A stretch of 45,757 nucleotides of DNA, taken from JBOGVZ01 sp050692985. Its GTDB lineage: Bacteria; Actinomycetota; UBA4738; CALAEC01. The notes below the pieces were generated by a model. The model was not told where the DNA came from and did not search any database. It saw only the letters and a program-made list of their open reading frames with translations. The stretch lies in NCBI GenBank assembly GCA_050692985.1, contig JBOGVZ010000076.1, forward strand, positions 1 to 45,757. The letters are read 5' to 3'. Position numbers and translations under genes: made by a program. Below are positions 7,414 to 16,322 of the stretch, one piece after another (position 1 is the first letter of the stretch; each line of letters opens with the position of its first letter).

Positions 7414-8241
7414 ATGCTCGAACGCACCTGGCTGCTGGGAGTGGCCCGTCACGAGCGCGACGCGCTGGGACGGGTGATCCAGTACACGCCCCCCGACCGG
7501 TGGGAGGCCGACAGCCCCTGCCAGGGGTGGAGGGTCAAGAACGTGCTGGCCCACCTGGCCGCCTCCGAGGTGGCCGCCGCCGCGGTCCTGGGAGGGGAGC
7601 CCCCCTCCGAGCTCGACGAGTACCGCAAGTCGCTGGAGGGGGAACCGTTCACCGCCGACGGGTGGAACGACTGGTCGGTGGCCCGCCGGGCGGACACCCC
7701 CCATCTGTCGCTGGCCCTGGAGTGGGGCCGGGCCGCCGACCTGCTGCTGGCCCGGGCCTCCAAGGTCACCGACGAGGACTGGCGGGACCGCGAGCTGCCG
7801 TGGACCGTGGACGACGTGCGGACCGGCTACCTCATGCAGATACGGGTGGCCGAGTGGTGGGTCCACGGAGAGGACCTCCTGGAGGGCGGGGGCCAGCCGC
7901 CCCGGCTGGAGCACCGCCCGATCTTCTGCGTGAACGACCTGGCGATCCGCCTGCTCCCCTATTCGCTGGACCGCGACGGTCTGTCATTCCCCGGGGCCAG
8001 CGTCCAGGTGGAGCTGGAAGGGGTCGGCGAGGGGACCTGGCACCAGGGGCTGGAGGCGGGCTACGAACCCCCCGAGGGCAGCCGCCCGGACGCCGTCATC
8101 ACCGGGCGCGGCTACGCGTTCGCCTCGGTGGCCGGCCGGCGGGCCGACGCCGACGTGGTGCTGTACGAGGGCATGCTCCAGATCGGCGGGAGGGTGGACA
8201 TCTGCGAGGCCGTCCTCCGCTCCCTCCGCTCGTTCCCGTGA
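7414..8241 (+). CDS. maleylpyruvate isomerase (MDMPI/DinB-like) family protein
   Basis: 275 residues. The N-terminal ~150 residues form the DinB/MDMPI four-helix bundle of mycothiol-dependent enzymes: a WRVKNVLAHLAASE segment carries the first metal-type His, and a later QIRVAEWWVHGEDL carries the second. A C-terminal domain of about 100 residues follows, as in actinobacterial TIGR03083-type proteins. Such proteins are typically mycothiol-dependent isomerases or transferases, but the substrate here is unknown. The ATG has a good ribosome-binding site (GGAAGGAG). Its stop overlaps the ATG of the small downstream gene by one base, which suggests cotranscription. Confidence 0.82.
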   Translation: MLERTWLLGVARHERDALGRVIQYTPPDRWEADSPCQGWRVKNVLAHLAASEVAAAAVLGGEPPSELDEYRKSLEGEPFTADGWNDWSVARRADTPHLSLALEWGRAADLLLARASKVTDEDWRDRELPWTVDDVRTGYLMQIRVAEWWVHGEDLLEGGGQPPRLEHRPIFCVNDLAIRLLPYSLDRDGLSFPGASVQVELEGVGEGTWHQGLEAGYEPPEGSRPDAVITGRGYAFASVAGRRADADVVLYEGMLQIGGRVDICEAVLRSLRSFP

Positions 8242-8417
8242 TGGCCCACCTGCCGACGGGTGGAGCGGGTTCCGTGGCCACGAAGGAAGACCTGGGCTTG
8301 GTGAAGGAAGAACTGCGGGCCGAGATCCATCGGGTCGCCCGATCGCAGCTGCTCGTGTTCATCACGGCGATGACGCTACTGAACGGCGTCCTGTTCGCCG
8401 CCTTCCGCTTCAGCTGA
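8241..8417 (+). CDS. small coiled-coil protein with C-terminal membrane helix
   Basis: 58 residues from the ATG that overlaps the preceding stop (TGATG). The middle part (ATKEDLGLVKEELRAEI) is charged and helical, and the end (LLVFITAMTLLNGVLFAAF) is one membrane helix. Short proteins opening ATKEDL with a terminal helix are common in bacteria, often annotated as DUF1640-like or CCDC90-like; function unknown. Because the relatives often begin at that motif, the GTG at 8274 (47 residues, preceded by TGGAG) is a serious alternative start. Confidence 0.6.
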   Translation: MAHLPTGGAGSVATKEDLGLVKEELRAEIHRVARSQLLVFITAMTLLNGVLFAAFRFS

Positions 8418-8422
8418 GCCGC

Positions 8423-9055
8423 TCAGCGGCGTTCCAGGCGGGCGGAGCCGGGGGTGGGGATCAGGCGGCGTTCGATCTCGGTGGTCTCCCGGACCGACAC
8501 CTGCCGGAACCCCAGGCGCTCGTACAGGGCGATGGCGCCCTCGTTCTCCAGGCCCACGTCCAGGCACACGCCCATCCCCAGCCGCTCGGCGCCGGCGACG
8601 GCCCGCTCGAGCAGCGCGGTGGCCACACCGCGGCGGCGCTGCTCCGCCGACACGGACAGGACGCTGACGTACAGCGCGTCCCCCGGGGGCGCCGGCATCA
8701 GCCGGTCCAGGATCCGCCCCCGCCGCACCAGGTCCGGCAGGTGCCGGGCCCCGGCGACCCGGGCCAGGACCACCCCGGTCCCCAGCTTGAGCGAGCCGAA
8801 CAACCGTCCGGGGAAGGCGATGGCGATGCCCTGGACCCCTTCGTCCTCGGCCACCAGCCCGAACCGGTGCGAGAGCTCGGTGCGATCGGCCCGGTAGGTC
8901 GCTTCGATGGCCCGCAAGGCCGCGTCGCGGTCCCCGTAGATGGGCTCCAGGCTCGACGCCGCATCCAGGATCAATGGCGCCACGGCAGGCGCGTCCCAGG
9001 GCGCGGCCCGGCGGAGCCTAGGCGTCGCCGGTTGGGGTGCCCGGCGACGAGCCAC
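8423..9055 (-). CDS. GNAT-family N-acetyltransferase
   Basis: 210 residues. A single GNAT domain: an N-terminal LRRAAPWDAPAV strand/helix, the acetyl-CoA pyrophosphate loop QRRRGVATALLERA, and the C-terminal ENEGAIALYERLGFRQV block. Length and features fit small-molecule or protein acetyltransferases; the substrate is unknown. The GTG start overlaps the 3' end of sufU by 38 bases in another frame, so it is the last gene of the suf operon. The overlap and shared direction suggest cotranscription, but no functional link to Fe-S assembly is established. Confidence 0.87.
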   Translation of the reverse strand: MARRRAPQPATPRLRRAAPWDAPAVAPLILDAASSLEPIYGDRDAALRAIEATYRADRTELSHRFGLVAEDEGVQGIAIAFPGRLFGSLKLGTGVVLARVAGARHLPDLVRRGRILDRLMPAPPGDALYVSVLSVSAEQRRRGVATALLERAVAGAERLGMGVCLDVGLENEGAIALYERLGFRQVSVRETTEIERRLIPTPGSARLERR

Positions 9056-9470
9056 CGGTGAGGGCCTCCTGGAGAACGTCCCACGCCAGCACGGCGCACT
9101 TGATCCGGACCGGGTACTTGGTCACGCCGTGGAGGGCCACCAGGTCCCCGAACGCGTCCTCGTCCGGGTCCACGGACCCCTCCATCATCCCCCGGAACCC
9201 CGACGCCACCTCCGTGGCCTCGGCGATCGACCTGCCCTTCACCGATTCGGTGAGCATCGACGCCGAGGCCTGGGAGATCGAGCATCCCCGTCCCTCGAAG
9301 GCGATGTCCGCCACGGCTCCGTCCTCCAGGTGGGCGTGGACGGTGATGTCGTCACCGCACAGGGGGTTGTTCTTGCTGCGCGACACGGTGGCGCCGGCGA
9401 GGTGCCGCTTGTTCCGCGGGTTCTTGTAGTGGTCGAGGATGACCTCCTTGTAGAGATCGTCCAGCGACAC
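9018..9470 (-). CDS. sufU: SufU, zinc-dependent sulfurtransferase of Fe-S assembly
   Basis: 150 residues. IscU-like fold; in Gram-positives and actinobacteria SufU binds zinc and accepts persulfide sulfur from SufS for the SufBCD scaffold. The ligands are visible: Cys38 and Asp40 in LCGDD, Cys63 in GRGCS and Cys125 in IKCAVLAW, with the SufU-type insertion between the second and third. Its GTG follows the sufS stop codon with no gap, so the two are translated together. The final 15 residues are low-complexity and overlap the GNAT gene. Confidence 0.95.
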   Translation of the reverse strand: MSLDDLYKEVILDHYKNPRNKRHLAGATVSRSKNNPLCGDDITVHAHLEDGAVADIAFEGRGCSISQASASMLTESVKGRSIAEATEVASGFRGMMEGSVDPDEDAFGDLVALHGVTKYPVRIKCAVLAWDVLQEALTGGSSPGTPTGDA

Positions 9471-10709
9471 CTACCCGAACACCTCCTGGGCCCGGCGGAG
9501 CCCCTCCACCAACCGGTCGACGTCCACGGTGGTGTTGTACACGTAGAACGAGGCCCGCGCGGTGGCGGGCACGCCCAGCCGGCGCATCAGCGGCTGCGCG
9601 CAGTGATGGCCAGCCCGGATGGCCACCCCCTCCTGGTCCAGCACGGTGGCCAGGTCGTGGGGGTGAACGTCCTTGAACCAGAACGACACCGCGCCGCCGC
9701 GCTCGTCGGGATCCTGCGAGCCGAACACCCTGGCCCCCGACTCCGCCAGCCGCTCCAGGGCGTAGGCGGTGAGCTCCCGCTCGTGCTCCCGCACGGCCTT
9801 CATCCCCAGGTCGGACAGGTAGTCGATGGCCGCTCCCAGGCCGACCGCCTGGCCGAACGCCGGGGTCCCGGCCTCGAACCGCCACGGGGCTTCCTTGTAC
9901 GTGGAGTGTTCGGCGTGGACCTCCTGGATCATCTCGCCCCCGCCCAGGAACGGGTCCATGTCGTTCAGCAGGTGGCGCTTGCCGTACAGGCCGCCCGAGC
10001 CCGTGGGCCCCAGCATCTTGTGCCCGGAGAACGCCAGGAAGTCCGCGTCCAGGGCCTCCACCTCCACCGGCATGTGGGAGGCCATCTGTGCCGCGTCCAC
10101 CAGCACCAGGGCCCCGGCGTCGTGGGCCGCCTCGGCGATGTGCCGGATGGGGGGGATGGTCCCCAGCACGTTCGACATCCCCGTGATGGCCACCAGCCGG
10201 GCCCGGGGCGACAGGACCTCGCGGACGGAATCCAGCTCGATCCGGCCATCGTCACCCACCCCCACGTACCGCAGCACGGCCCCGGTGTCCCGGGCCGCCA
10301 TCTGCCACGGCACGATGTTCGAGTGGTGCTCCAGGTCGGTGAGCACCACCTCGTCGCCCTCCCGGAGGAACTTCCGGCCCCACCCGTGGGCCACCAGGTT
10401 GATGGCCTCGGTGGTCCCCCGGGTGAACACGATCGTGTGGGGGTCCGAGGCCCCCAGGAACGCGGCGGCCTTCTCCCGGGCGCCCTCGTACAGGGCCGTG
10501 GACTCCTCGGCGAGCTCGTACACGCCCCGGTGGACGTTGGCGTTGTGCCGCTCCCAGAACCCGGTGAGGGCCTCGATCACCTGTCGGGGCTTCTGCGAGG
10601 TGGCCGCGCTGTCGAGGTACGCCAGCGGCTTGCCCCGCATCTCCCGCTCGAAGACCGGGAAGTCCTTCCGCACCCGAGCCGCATCGAAGCCGTCCGCCAC
10701 CTTGGCCAT
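9471..10709 (-). CDS. sufS: SufS, cysteine desulfurase
   Basis: 412 residues. PLP-dependent group II cysteine desulfurase that takes sulfur from cysteine as an enzyme-bound persulfide. Visible residues are DLEHHSN at 125-131, the PLP lysine Lys231 in SGHKMLGPTG, and the catalytic Cys370 in RAGHHCAQP, with the short active-site loop typical of SufS. The start ATG lies 11 bases after the sufC stop. It sits between sufC and sufU, the usual actinobacterial order. Confidence 0.96.
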   Translation of the reverse strand: MAKVADGFDAARVRKDFPVFEREMRGKPLAYLDSAATSQKPRQVIEALTGFWERHNANVHRGVYELAEESTALYEGAREKAAAFLGASDPHTIVFTRGTTEAINLVAHGWGRKFLREGDEVVLTDLEHHSNIVPWQMAARDTGAVLRYVGVGDDGRIELDSVREVLSPRARLVAITGMSNVLGTIPPIRHIAEAAHDAGALVLVDAAQMASHMPVEVEALDADFLAFSGHKMLGPTGSGGLYGKRHLLNDMDPFLGGGEMIQEVHAEHSTYKEAPWRFEAGTPAFGQAVGLGAAIDYLSDLGMKAVREHERELTAYALERLAESGARVFGSQDPDERGGAVSFWFKDVHPHDLATVLDQEGVAIRAGHHCAQPLMRRLGVPATARASFYVYNTTVDVDRLVEGLRRAQEVFG

Positions 10710-10720
10710 CGTACCCTCCC

Positions 10721-11533
10721 TCAGCTCGTGGTCGGCGCCGGCTCGGCCTCGTCGGTGATGCCCAGCTCGGCCCGCAGGCCCTCGTAGCCCTTCTCCTCGA
10801 GCTCGTGGGCCAGCTCCGGGCCGCCCGAGCGGACGACGCGGCCGGCCATGAGCACGTGGACGTGGTCCGGGGTGATGTAGTTGAGGATCCGCTGGTAGTG
10901 GGTGATCAGCAGCACGCCCAGGTCCGGCCCGGCCAGCTGGGAGATCCCCCCGGCCACGGCCTTGAGGGCGTCGATGTCCAGGCCGGAGTCGGTCTCGTCC
11001 AGGATGGCCACCTCCGGCTCCAGCACCGCGAGCTGGAGGGTCTCCATGCGCTTCTTCTCGCCGCCGGAGAACCCCTGGTTCACGTACCGGCGGACCATGT
11101 CGTCGTCCACGCCGACCAGGCCCATCTTCTCCTTGAGGAGCTTGCGGAACCCCAGGGCGGAGACGTTCTTGTCGTCGTCGCCGGTGGGGTTCTTCAGAGC
11201 GTTGTACGCCGAGCGCAGGAAGTTCACCACCGACACGCCGGGGACCTCGACCGGGTACTGGAAGGCCAGGAACAACCCCCGGCGGGCCCGGTCGTCCGGG
11301 GTCAGCTTCAGGATGCTCTCTCCCCCCCACAGCACGTCCCCTCCGGTGACCTGGTAGCCCGGCCGGCCCATGATCACCCCGGCCAGCGTGGACTTCCCCG
11401 ATCCGTTCGGGCCCATCAGCGCGTGGACCTCTCCCTGGCGCACCGTCAGGTCCACGCCGCGGAGGATCTCCTTGCCCTCCACCGAGACCCGCAGGCCCTT
11501 CACCTCCAGCGTCGCCGCGTCGTTGTCGGTCAT
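10721..11533 (-). CDS. sufC: SufC, Fe-S assembly ATPase
   Basis: 270 residues. Soluble ABC-type ATPase of the SufBCD scaffold. Walker A GPNGSGKST at 41-49, signature FSGGEKKR at about 155-162, Walker B ILDETDSGLD at about 177-186 and the H-loop ITHYQR are all present; FSGGEKKR and DETDSGLDIDAL are typical of SufC. The ATG overlaps the stop of the upstream Rieske gene (ATGA). Acts in the cytoplasm with SufB and SufD; sufB itself lies about 5 kb away in this window. Confidence 0.96.
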   Translation of the reverse strand: MTDNDAATLEVKGLRVSVEGKEILRGVDLTVRQGEVHALMGPNGSGKSTLAGVIMGRPGYQVTGGDVLWGGESILKLTPDDRARRGLFLAFQYPVEVPGVSVVNFLRSAYNALKNPTGDDDKNVSALGFRKLLKEKMGLVGVDDDMVRRYVNQGFSGGEKKRMETLQLAVLEPEVAILDETDSGLDIDALKAVAGGISQLAGPDLGVLLITHYQRILNYITPDHVHVLMAGRVVRSGGPELAHELEEKGYEGLRAELGITDEAEPAPTTS

Positions 11534-11847
11534 TCGATCTCCACCTTCACCTCGTCGCCGTCGATCTCCACCGGGTACACGGGCACCGGCGCGGTGGCCG
11601 GCAGGCTCGTAGGCTTCCCGGACCCCAGGTCGAACGTGGACCCGTGCCTGGGGCACTCGATCTCGTCGAACTCCGCGTCCACCTCTCCCTCGTGCAGGTA
11701 CGCCTGGGCGTGCGAGCACACGTCGCCGATGGCCCGGAAGCGCCCGTCGCCCAGGTTGACCACGGCGATCTCGTGGCCGTCCACCTCGAAGCGCCGCGCC
11801 TCCCCCTCGGGGATGTCCCCGGTGCGAGCCACGGTCACCCCGGCCAT
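11530..11847 (-). CDS. Rieske-type [2Fe-2S] ferredoxin in the suf operon
   Basis: 105 residues. Small soluble Rieske protein of the NirD/BphF kind: Cys44-x-His46 (CSHA) and Cys65-x2-His68 (CPRHGS) are the four ligands of a 2Fe-2S cluster. It has no membrane anchor. The ATG at 11847 overlaps the sufD stop by one base (TGATG) and its own stop overlaps the sufC start by four, so it is an integral member of the operon. Similar small Rieske genes occur inside actinobacterial suf operons; a role as electron donor in cluster assembly is plausible but inferred. Confidence 0.93.
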   Translation of the reverse strand: MAGVTVARTGDIPEGEARRFEVDGHEIAVVNLGDGRFRAIGDVCSHAQAYLHEGEVDAEFDEIECPRHGSTFDLGSGKPTSLPATAPVPVYPVEIDGDEVKVEIE

Positions 11848-13166
11848 CACCCGGCCCCCCGGAGCTCATCGATGATGGCCGCCTCCAGGCCGGAGCGGAC
11901 CTCGGCGAGCTGGACCCGGTCCAGCACCTCCTGGAAGAACCCCGTCACCACCAGGCGCTCGGCCTCCGCCCGGGGGATGCCCCGGGTCTCCAGGTAGAAC
12001 AGCACGTCCTCGTCCACGGGACCCACGCTGGCCGCGTGCGAGCACCGGACGTCGTTGGCCTCGATCTCCAGGTTCGGGATGGAGTCGGCCTTGGCCGCGT
12101 CCGACAGCACGATGTTCCGGTTCGTCTGGAAGGCGTCGGTCTTGTGGGCGCCGGGATGCACCCGGATCAGCCCGGAGTACACGGCCCGGGAGGCGTCCTT
12201 GAGCGCTCCCTTGTACAGCAGGTCGCTGGTGCAGTTCGGGGCGGCGTGGTCCTGGAGCGACCGGTGGTCGAAGTGCTGCTCGCCGTCGGTGAAGTACAGC
12301 CCCAGCATCTCGCTGTGGGCCCCGGGCTCGGCCAGCACCGCTTCCACCTCGGTCCTGGACAGGTCGGCGCCGAACGACACGGCCAGGGACCGGAGCTCGG
12401 CGTCCCGGGCCACCGTGGCCCGCTGCACCGCCAGGTGGGTCACCCCCGCGCCCCAGTCCTGGAGCGAGACGTACCGCACTCGGGCCCCCGGCCCCGCGAA
12501 GATCTCGGTCACCGCCACGGACAGGGCCCGCTCGAGAGGCGGCGACATCAGCCGGTCGATGACCGTGACCTCGGCCAGCTCGTCCGCCACCACGACGGTG
12601 TGGGGGAACACCGCGGCGCCGTCCGAGTCGAGGTACGTCAGCGACTGGAGGGGCAGCTCCACCGCCACCCCCCGGGGCACGTGCAGGAACGTCCCCCCGG
12701 TGCGGAAGGCGGCGTGCAGGGCGGCGAACTTGGTCCGGTCCACCGGGACCAGGGAGTGGAGCCGGTCCCGGAGGAGCTCGCCGTGATCGGCCAGGGCCCT
12801 GTCCAGCCCGGAGAACACCACCCCCTCGCCGGCGGCCTTCGGATCGAGGTGGACGGTCGAGGTCTCGGAGTTGTGCTGGATCAGCAGCCCGGCCCGCTCC
12901 CCGATGTCCCCCACCGCCGCCTGCACCCCGTCGGCCACGCCGTCGAGGTTCTCCGCCACCTTCCCCGGGGCGCGCGGGGAGAAGCCGCCGATGCCGAGCT
13001 GCGACAGGTCCGTGTACCGCCACTCCTCGGTCTCCTGGGAGGGCACCGGAAGGGCCTCGAACGCCGCCAGCCCCTGCCGGCGGAGGTCGCCGGCGAACCC
13101 CGGCTCGCCCTCCGGCACGGGCAGATGGGCCTCGGCGAACCCCGTCTCGGTCAGCGTGTCTGCCAT
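11847..13166 (-). CDS. sufD: SufD, Fe-S cluster scaffold subunit
   Basis: 439 residues. SufB/SufD family beta-helix protein. N-terminal EEWRYTDLSQL is typical of SufD, and the C-terminal block carries KTDAFQTNRNIVLSDAAKADSIPNLEI-type family residues followed by DVRCSHAASVGPVDED. It forms the SufBCD scaffold with SufB and SufC. It is the first gene of the operon sufD-Rieske-sufC-sufS-sufU-GNAT, with a leader of about 40 bases, a GGAG ribosome-binding site and a -10 TACACT. In most actinobacteria sufB directly precedes sufD; here they are separated by three unrelated genes. Confidence 0.94.
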   Translation of the reverse strand: MADTLTETGFAEAHLPVPEGEPGFAGDLRRQGLAAFEALPVPSQETEEWRYTDLSQLGIGGFSPRAPGKVAENLDGVADGVQAAVGDIGERAGLLIQHNSETSTVHLDPKAAGEGVVFSGLDRALADHGELLRDRLHSLVPVDRTKFAALHAAFRTGGTFLHVPRGVAVELPLQSLTYLDSDGAAVFPHTVVVADELAEVTVIDRLMSPPLERALSVAVTEIFAGPGARVRYVSLQDWGAGVTHLAVQRATVARDAELRSLAVSFGADLSRTEVEAVLAEPGAHSEMLGLYFTDGEQHFDHRSLQDHAAPNCTSDLLYKGALKDASRAVYSGLIRVHPGAHKTDAFQTNRNIVLSDAAKADSIPNLEIEANDVRCSHAASVGPVDEDVLFYLETRGIPRAEAERLVVTGFFQEVLDRVQLAEVRSGLEAAIIDELRGAG

Positions 13167-13208
13167 CGGTCTCCGTTCGGCGGGCGCGTGCGTTCCAGGC
13201 TCGCCTCC

Positions 13209-13246
13209 AGTGTATCGGGGCGAATCCCGACCGTCGAGGTCGGATT
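13209..13246 (-). promoter_or_regulatory. sufD promoter with inverted repeat
   Basis: A -10 TACACT (13209-13214) lies 42 bases before the sufD ATG. Immediately upstream, covering the -35 zone, is an imperfect inverted repeat (13223-13246: arms AATCCCGACC and GGTCGGATT on the plus strand, centre GTCGA). The right arm with flanking GA recurs upstream of sufB. Candidate operator for an Fe-S or iron regulator; none is encoded here. Confidence 0.45.
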
Positions 13247-13264
13247 TAGCGCTCCGGGCGCCCC

Positions 13265-14005
13265 TCAGGCGTCGGCGACCACCGCGTAGAGCGGCACCGC
13301 CTCGAGGAGCGAGAGCGCCCTGGGCGGGACGAGCCGGCGGGCCCATTCCACGTCGTGCAACCGCTCGATCCGGACCGCCCGCCACCCGGCCCGGCGAACC
13401 GCCGCCACCAGCGGCGCGGGAGAGGGCGCGCCGAGCAGCGGCAGGGCCCGGACGACGTCGGGCTCGTAGTGGTCGTGGTGATCGTGCGGGATGGCCAGCA
13501 GGCGCCGCAGCAGCTCGGAGAGGCCGTCGCGGAGCCGGCGCGCCGGCCCCGGTCCGTGGATCCCCTCCATGACCACCAGGCGCCCGCCCCCCTCGGTCAC
13601 CCGTCGCCACGCCGCGAGCGTCCCGGCGGGGTCGGGGTTGGTCCACAGCGAGTTCCGCTCCACTACCGCGTCGAACGGCCCCGGCGGAGGATCGTCGGCG
13701 GGACCGACCACGAACCCGACCTCCGCGGAGGCCGCCTCGGCCTTCTCCCGGGCCCGGGCCAGCATGGCCTCGGACAGGTCGAGGGCCGTCACCCGGTACC
13801 CCAGGTCGGCCAGGAGCATCGTCACCGCGCCCGTCCCCGCGCCGGCATCCAGCACGTGCGCCGGGGGCGGCGGGAGGTGGCGGCGGAGCACAGCCCGCCA
13901 CGCCGCCGCCTCCACCGGGTCGCTCAGCGCATGCGCGGGGCTCCGGTCGTAGGTCTCCGCGTCCCGGTCCCAGTACTCCCGGATCCGATCCCGGATGTCG
14001 GCCAT
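13265..14005 (-). CDS. class I SAM-dependent methyltransferase
   Basis: 246 residues. Rossmann-fold methyltransferase with SAM motif I VLDAGAGTGAVT (51-62), motif II acidic residue in VTALDLSEAML and a post-I GPFDAVVERN segment. The N-terminal REYWDRDAETYD resembles UbiE/Coq5-like and toxin-resistance methyltransferases. A histidine-rich IPHDHHDHYEPD stretch sits near residue 172. Substrate unknown. It lies between sufD and the UvrD2-like gene, has a -10 TAGCAT six bases before the ATG, and is probably transcribed separately as a leaderless mRNA. Confidence 0.85.
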   Translation of the reverse strand: MADIRDRIREYWDRDAETYDRSPAHALSDPVEAAAWRAVLRRHLPPPPAHVLDAGAGTGAVTMLLADLGYRVTALDLSEAMLARAREKAEAASAEVGFVVGPADDPPPGPFDAVVERNSLWTNPDPAGTLAAWRRVTEGGGRLVVMEGIHGPGPARRLRDGLSELLRRLLAIPHDHHDHYEPDVVRALPLLGAPSPAPLVAAVRRAGWRAVRIERLHDVEWARRLVPPRALSLLEAVPLYAVVADA

Positions 14006-14011
14006 CGCTTC

Positions 14012-14017
14012 ATGCTA
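14012..14017 (-). promoter_or_regulatory. TAGCAT -10 box of the methyltransferase gene (leaderless)
   Basis: TAGCAT with six bases to the ATG, the same distance found between the rnpB -10 and its RNA 5' end. No clear -35. Confidence 0.5.
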
Positions 14018-14129
14018 ACCGCCGACGGACCGTCTCCCGCTCCTCGATCTGCTTCCTCAACCGGTCGACGAACCGGGCAGGTGGATGACTGATCAGGACC
14101 GAACCAGTAGGAAGCGATCCTCGATCCGG

Positions 14130-16088
14130 TCAGGATCCCTCGAGGACCGCCAGGACCTCCCGGCCGTAGCGCTCCAGCTTCGCGGGGCCCACACCGGAGA
14201 CGGCACGCAGGTCTGCCAGGGTCCGAGGGCGGCGAGAGGCGATCTCGGCCAGCGTGGAGTCGTGGAAGACCACGTATGCGGGGAGGCCGTCTCGCCCGGC
14301 CCGGTCGCGGCGCCACCGCTTCAGGGCGTCGAACAGCGGGTCCCCGACCGGGGCCTGGGCCTTCTCGCGGACCGGGGCGTCACGTCCACCCTCGGCTCGG
14401 GCCCGCCGCTCGCCTATGGGCTGGCCGGTGAGCTCGTCGACGAACGGGCTGCGGCCTCCCCTGCCGTCGGTGGGCCAGGTCAGGTGGAGGAACCGCTTCG
14501 CCCGGGTGATCCCCACGTAGAGCAACCGCCGCTCCTCGTCGACGGGGGCCCGGTTCCGTCCCGAGCGGAACGGCAGCTCGCCGTCCAGCAGCCGGGGCAG
14601 GAACACCGCCTCGAACTCAAGCCCCTTGGCCCGGTGGTAGGTCATCAGGTTGACGCCGCGTCCCGACCGCTCGGCCGAGAACCGCCGCGCCAGCTCCTCG
14701 AGGAAGCCCGGGACGTTCCCTTCCGGGCGCGCCTCCGTGAACTCCCGGGCCAGGGCCCGCAGCCGGGCCAGGTCGGACTGGCGGGTGGCTTCCTCCTCCG
14801 AGTCGGGTTCGGCTTCGGGGTCGAACCCCAGGGCCGCCGTCGCTCGCTCCACCGCTTCCCCGACCGGTGCGCCGGCGGCGCCCTCCCGCCGCAGCCGGGC
14901 CAGCGCCGCCCGGGGGCCGGGGCGCCGGAGGAACGCGCCGTCGCGAACCTGGAAGGGGATCCCCGCGTCCGCCAGCGCCTCCTCGAACCGTTCCGAGCGC
15001 GCGTTGATGCGGTACAGGACGGTCATCTCCTCGTAGGGAACGGCCTCGGACGCGTGCAGCCGGCGGACCTGGTCCACGACGAGGTCGGCCTCCGAGGCTT
15101 CCCCGGGGACCGCACGGACCACCGGCGCTGGGCCCGAGGGGCGGGTGGCCCGCAGGACCTTGTCGTACCCGCCCAGCCGGTCGCTCAGGTGGTTCGCCAC
15201 TGCCAGCACCTCCGGCGTGGAGCGATAGTTCTCCTCCAGCCGAACGATCCGGGCCGCGGGGAAGCGGTCCCGGAACGCCAGCAGGTACGAGGGGCTGGCG
15301 CCGGTGAACCCATAGATGGTCTGGTAGTCGTCCCCCACCACGCACAGCTCGTCCCGGTCCGCCAGCCACCGGTCCAGCAGTGCGTGCTGGAGGGGATTGA
15401 CGTCTTGGTACTCGTCCACGGTGAAGGCGTGGTAGCGGGCGCGGACCTCCCGGGCAGCGGACTCGTGCTCATCGAACAGCCGCACGGCCAAGCCGAGCAT
15501 GTCCTCGAAGTCCAGCCGACCCATGGCCCGCTTTCGACGCTCGTATCCGGCGTACACGCGTTCCATCAGCGCCACGGGGATCGGCGGCGTATGCCCGGTG
15601 GCCACCAGCTCGTCGGGGTAGCGCTCCGGCGGGACCATCCGGTTCTTGGCCCACTCGATCTCGGTGGCCAGGTCCCGGCGGGGCACGAACCTGTGGGGCT
15701 TTGGGAGCGCATTGGCGAACGAGGCGATCAGCGGCGCCTTTGACTCCAGGACGTCCCCCACCGGGGTGCCCGCGTGCCGCGGCCACAGCCGGTGGAGCTG
15801 CGCCAAGGCGGCCGCGTGGAAGGTCCTGGCCTCCACTCCCTCCACTCCCAGCCGGGACAACCGGGCCTTCAACTCCCCCGCCGCCTTCTCCGTGAACGTG
15901 ACGGCCAGGATCTGCCCGGGCCCGAACGCCCCACTGGCCACCTGATAGGCGATCCGGTGCGTGATCGTCGCGGTCTTCCCCGTCCCCGCCCCTGCCAGGA
16001 TCGCCACCGCCCCCCGCACCGCGGTCACCGCCTGGCGCTGCGCATCGTTCAACGGTGCCAGGATCGCGTCCGTCCGTTCGTTTCCCAC
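14130..16088 (-). CDS. UvrD2-like ATP-dependent DNA helicase with HRDC domain
   Basis: 652 residues from GTG 16088. Superfamily 1A helicase with motif I GAGTGKT (33-39), motif II VDEYQDVN, motif III GDDYQTIYGF, motif IV LEENYRS, motif V MTYHRAKGLEFEAVF and motif VI YVGITRAK. A C-terminal HRDC domain (about 575-652, with SGVGPAKLERYG) marks it as like actinobacterial UvrD2. The mycobacterial enzyme also carries a C-terminal tetracysteine motif; no such cysteine cluster is present here. Likely a DNA repair or replication helicase. The chosen GTG is seven bases after a TACCAT box; longer reading upstream would enter the divergent promoter region. Confidence 0.92.
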   Translation of the reverse strand: MGNERTDAILAPLNDAQRQAVTAVRGAVAILAGAGTGKTATITHRIAYQVASGAFGPGQILAVTFTEKAAGELKARLSRLGVEGVEARTFHAAALAQLHRLWPRHAGTPVGDVLESKAPLIASFANALPKPHRFVPRRDLATEIEWAKNRMVPPERYPDELVATGHTPPIPVALMERVYAGYERRKRAMGRLDFEDMLGLAVRLFDEHESAAREVRARYHAFTVDEYQDVNPLQHALLDRWLADRDELCVVGDDYQTIYGFTGASPSYLLAFRDRFPAARIVRLEENYRSTPEVLAVANHLSDRLGGYDKVLRATRPSGPAPVVRAVPGEASEADLVVDQVRRLHASEAVPYEEMTVLYRINARSERFEEALADAGIPFQVRDGAFLRRPGPRAALARLRREGAAGAPVGEAVERATAALGFDPEAEPDSEEEATRQSDLARLRALAREFTEARPEGNVPGFLEELARRFSAERSGRGVNLMTYHRAKGLEFEAVFLPRLLDGELPFRSGRNRAPVDEERRLLYVGITRAKRFLHLTWPTDGRGGRSPFVDELTGQPIGERRARAEGGRDAPVREKAQAPVGDPLFDALKRWRRDRAGRDGLPAYVVFHDSTLAEIASRRPRTLADLRAVSGVGPAKLERYGREVLAVLEGS

Positions 16089-16095
16089 GCATGCG

Positions 16096-16101
16096 ATGGT
16101 A
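16096..16101 (-). promoter_or_regulatory. TACCAT -10 box of the UvrD2-like gene (leaderless)
   Basis: TACCAT with seven bases to the GTG start. On the opposite strand the same bases contain an ATG of the coding-like stretch in front of the GNAT gene. Confidence 0.45.
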
Positions 16102-16316
16102 CCGACCAACTCCGACGTGGACCTCCCGGAGGACGAACTCCGCTGCATCTACGCCGGGGGCACGCTCGGCCTGGGCGGCACGGTGCTCGTGGACCGGCCT
16201 GGGGCCCGACGGACCCTCGCCGACGTGCGGTGGATCCGTATGTCAGACCCCCTTTGTAGAATCTGGGAGGCGGACCGAGCGGGCTCCGCCGTAGGGGGCG
16301 TGGCGGCCGCCACGGC

Positions 16317-16322
16317 TACACT
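16317..16322 (+). promoter_or_regulatory. TACACT -10 box of the GNAT gene (leaderless)
   Basis: TACACT with seven bases to the GTG at 16330. Another -10-like TAGAAT occurs at 16257-16262. Confidence 0.45.
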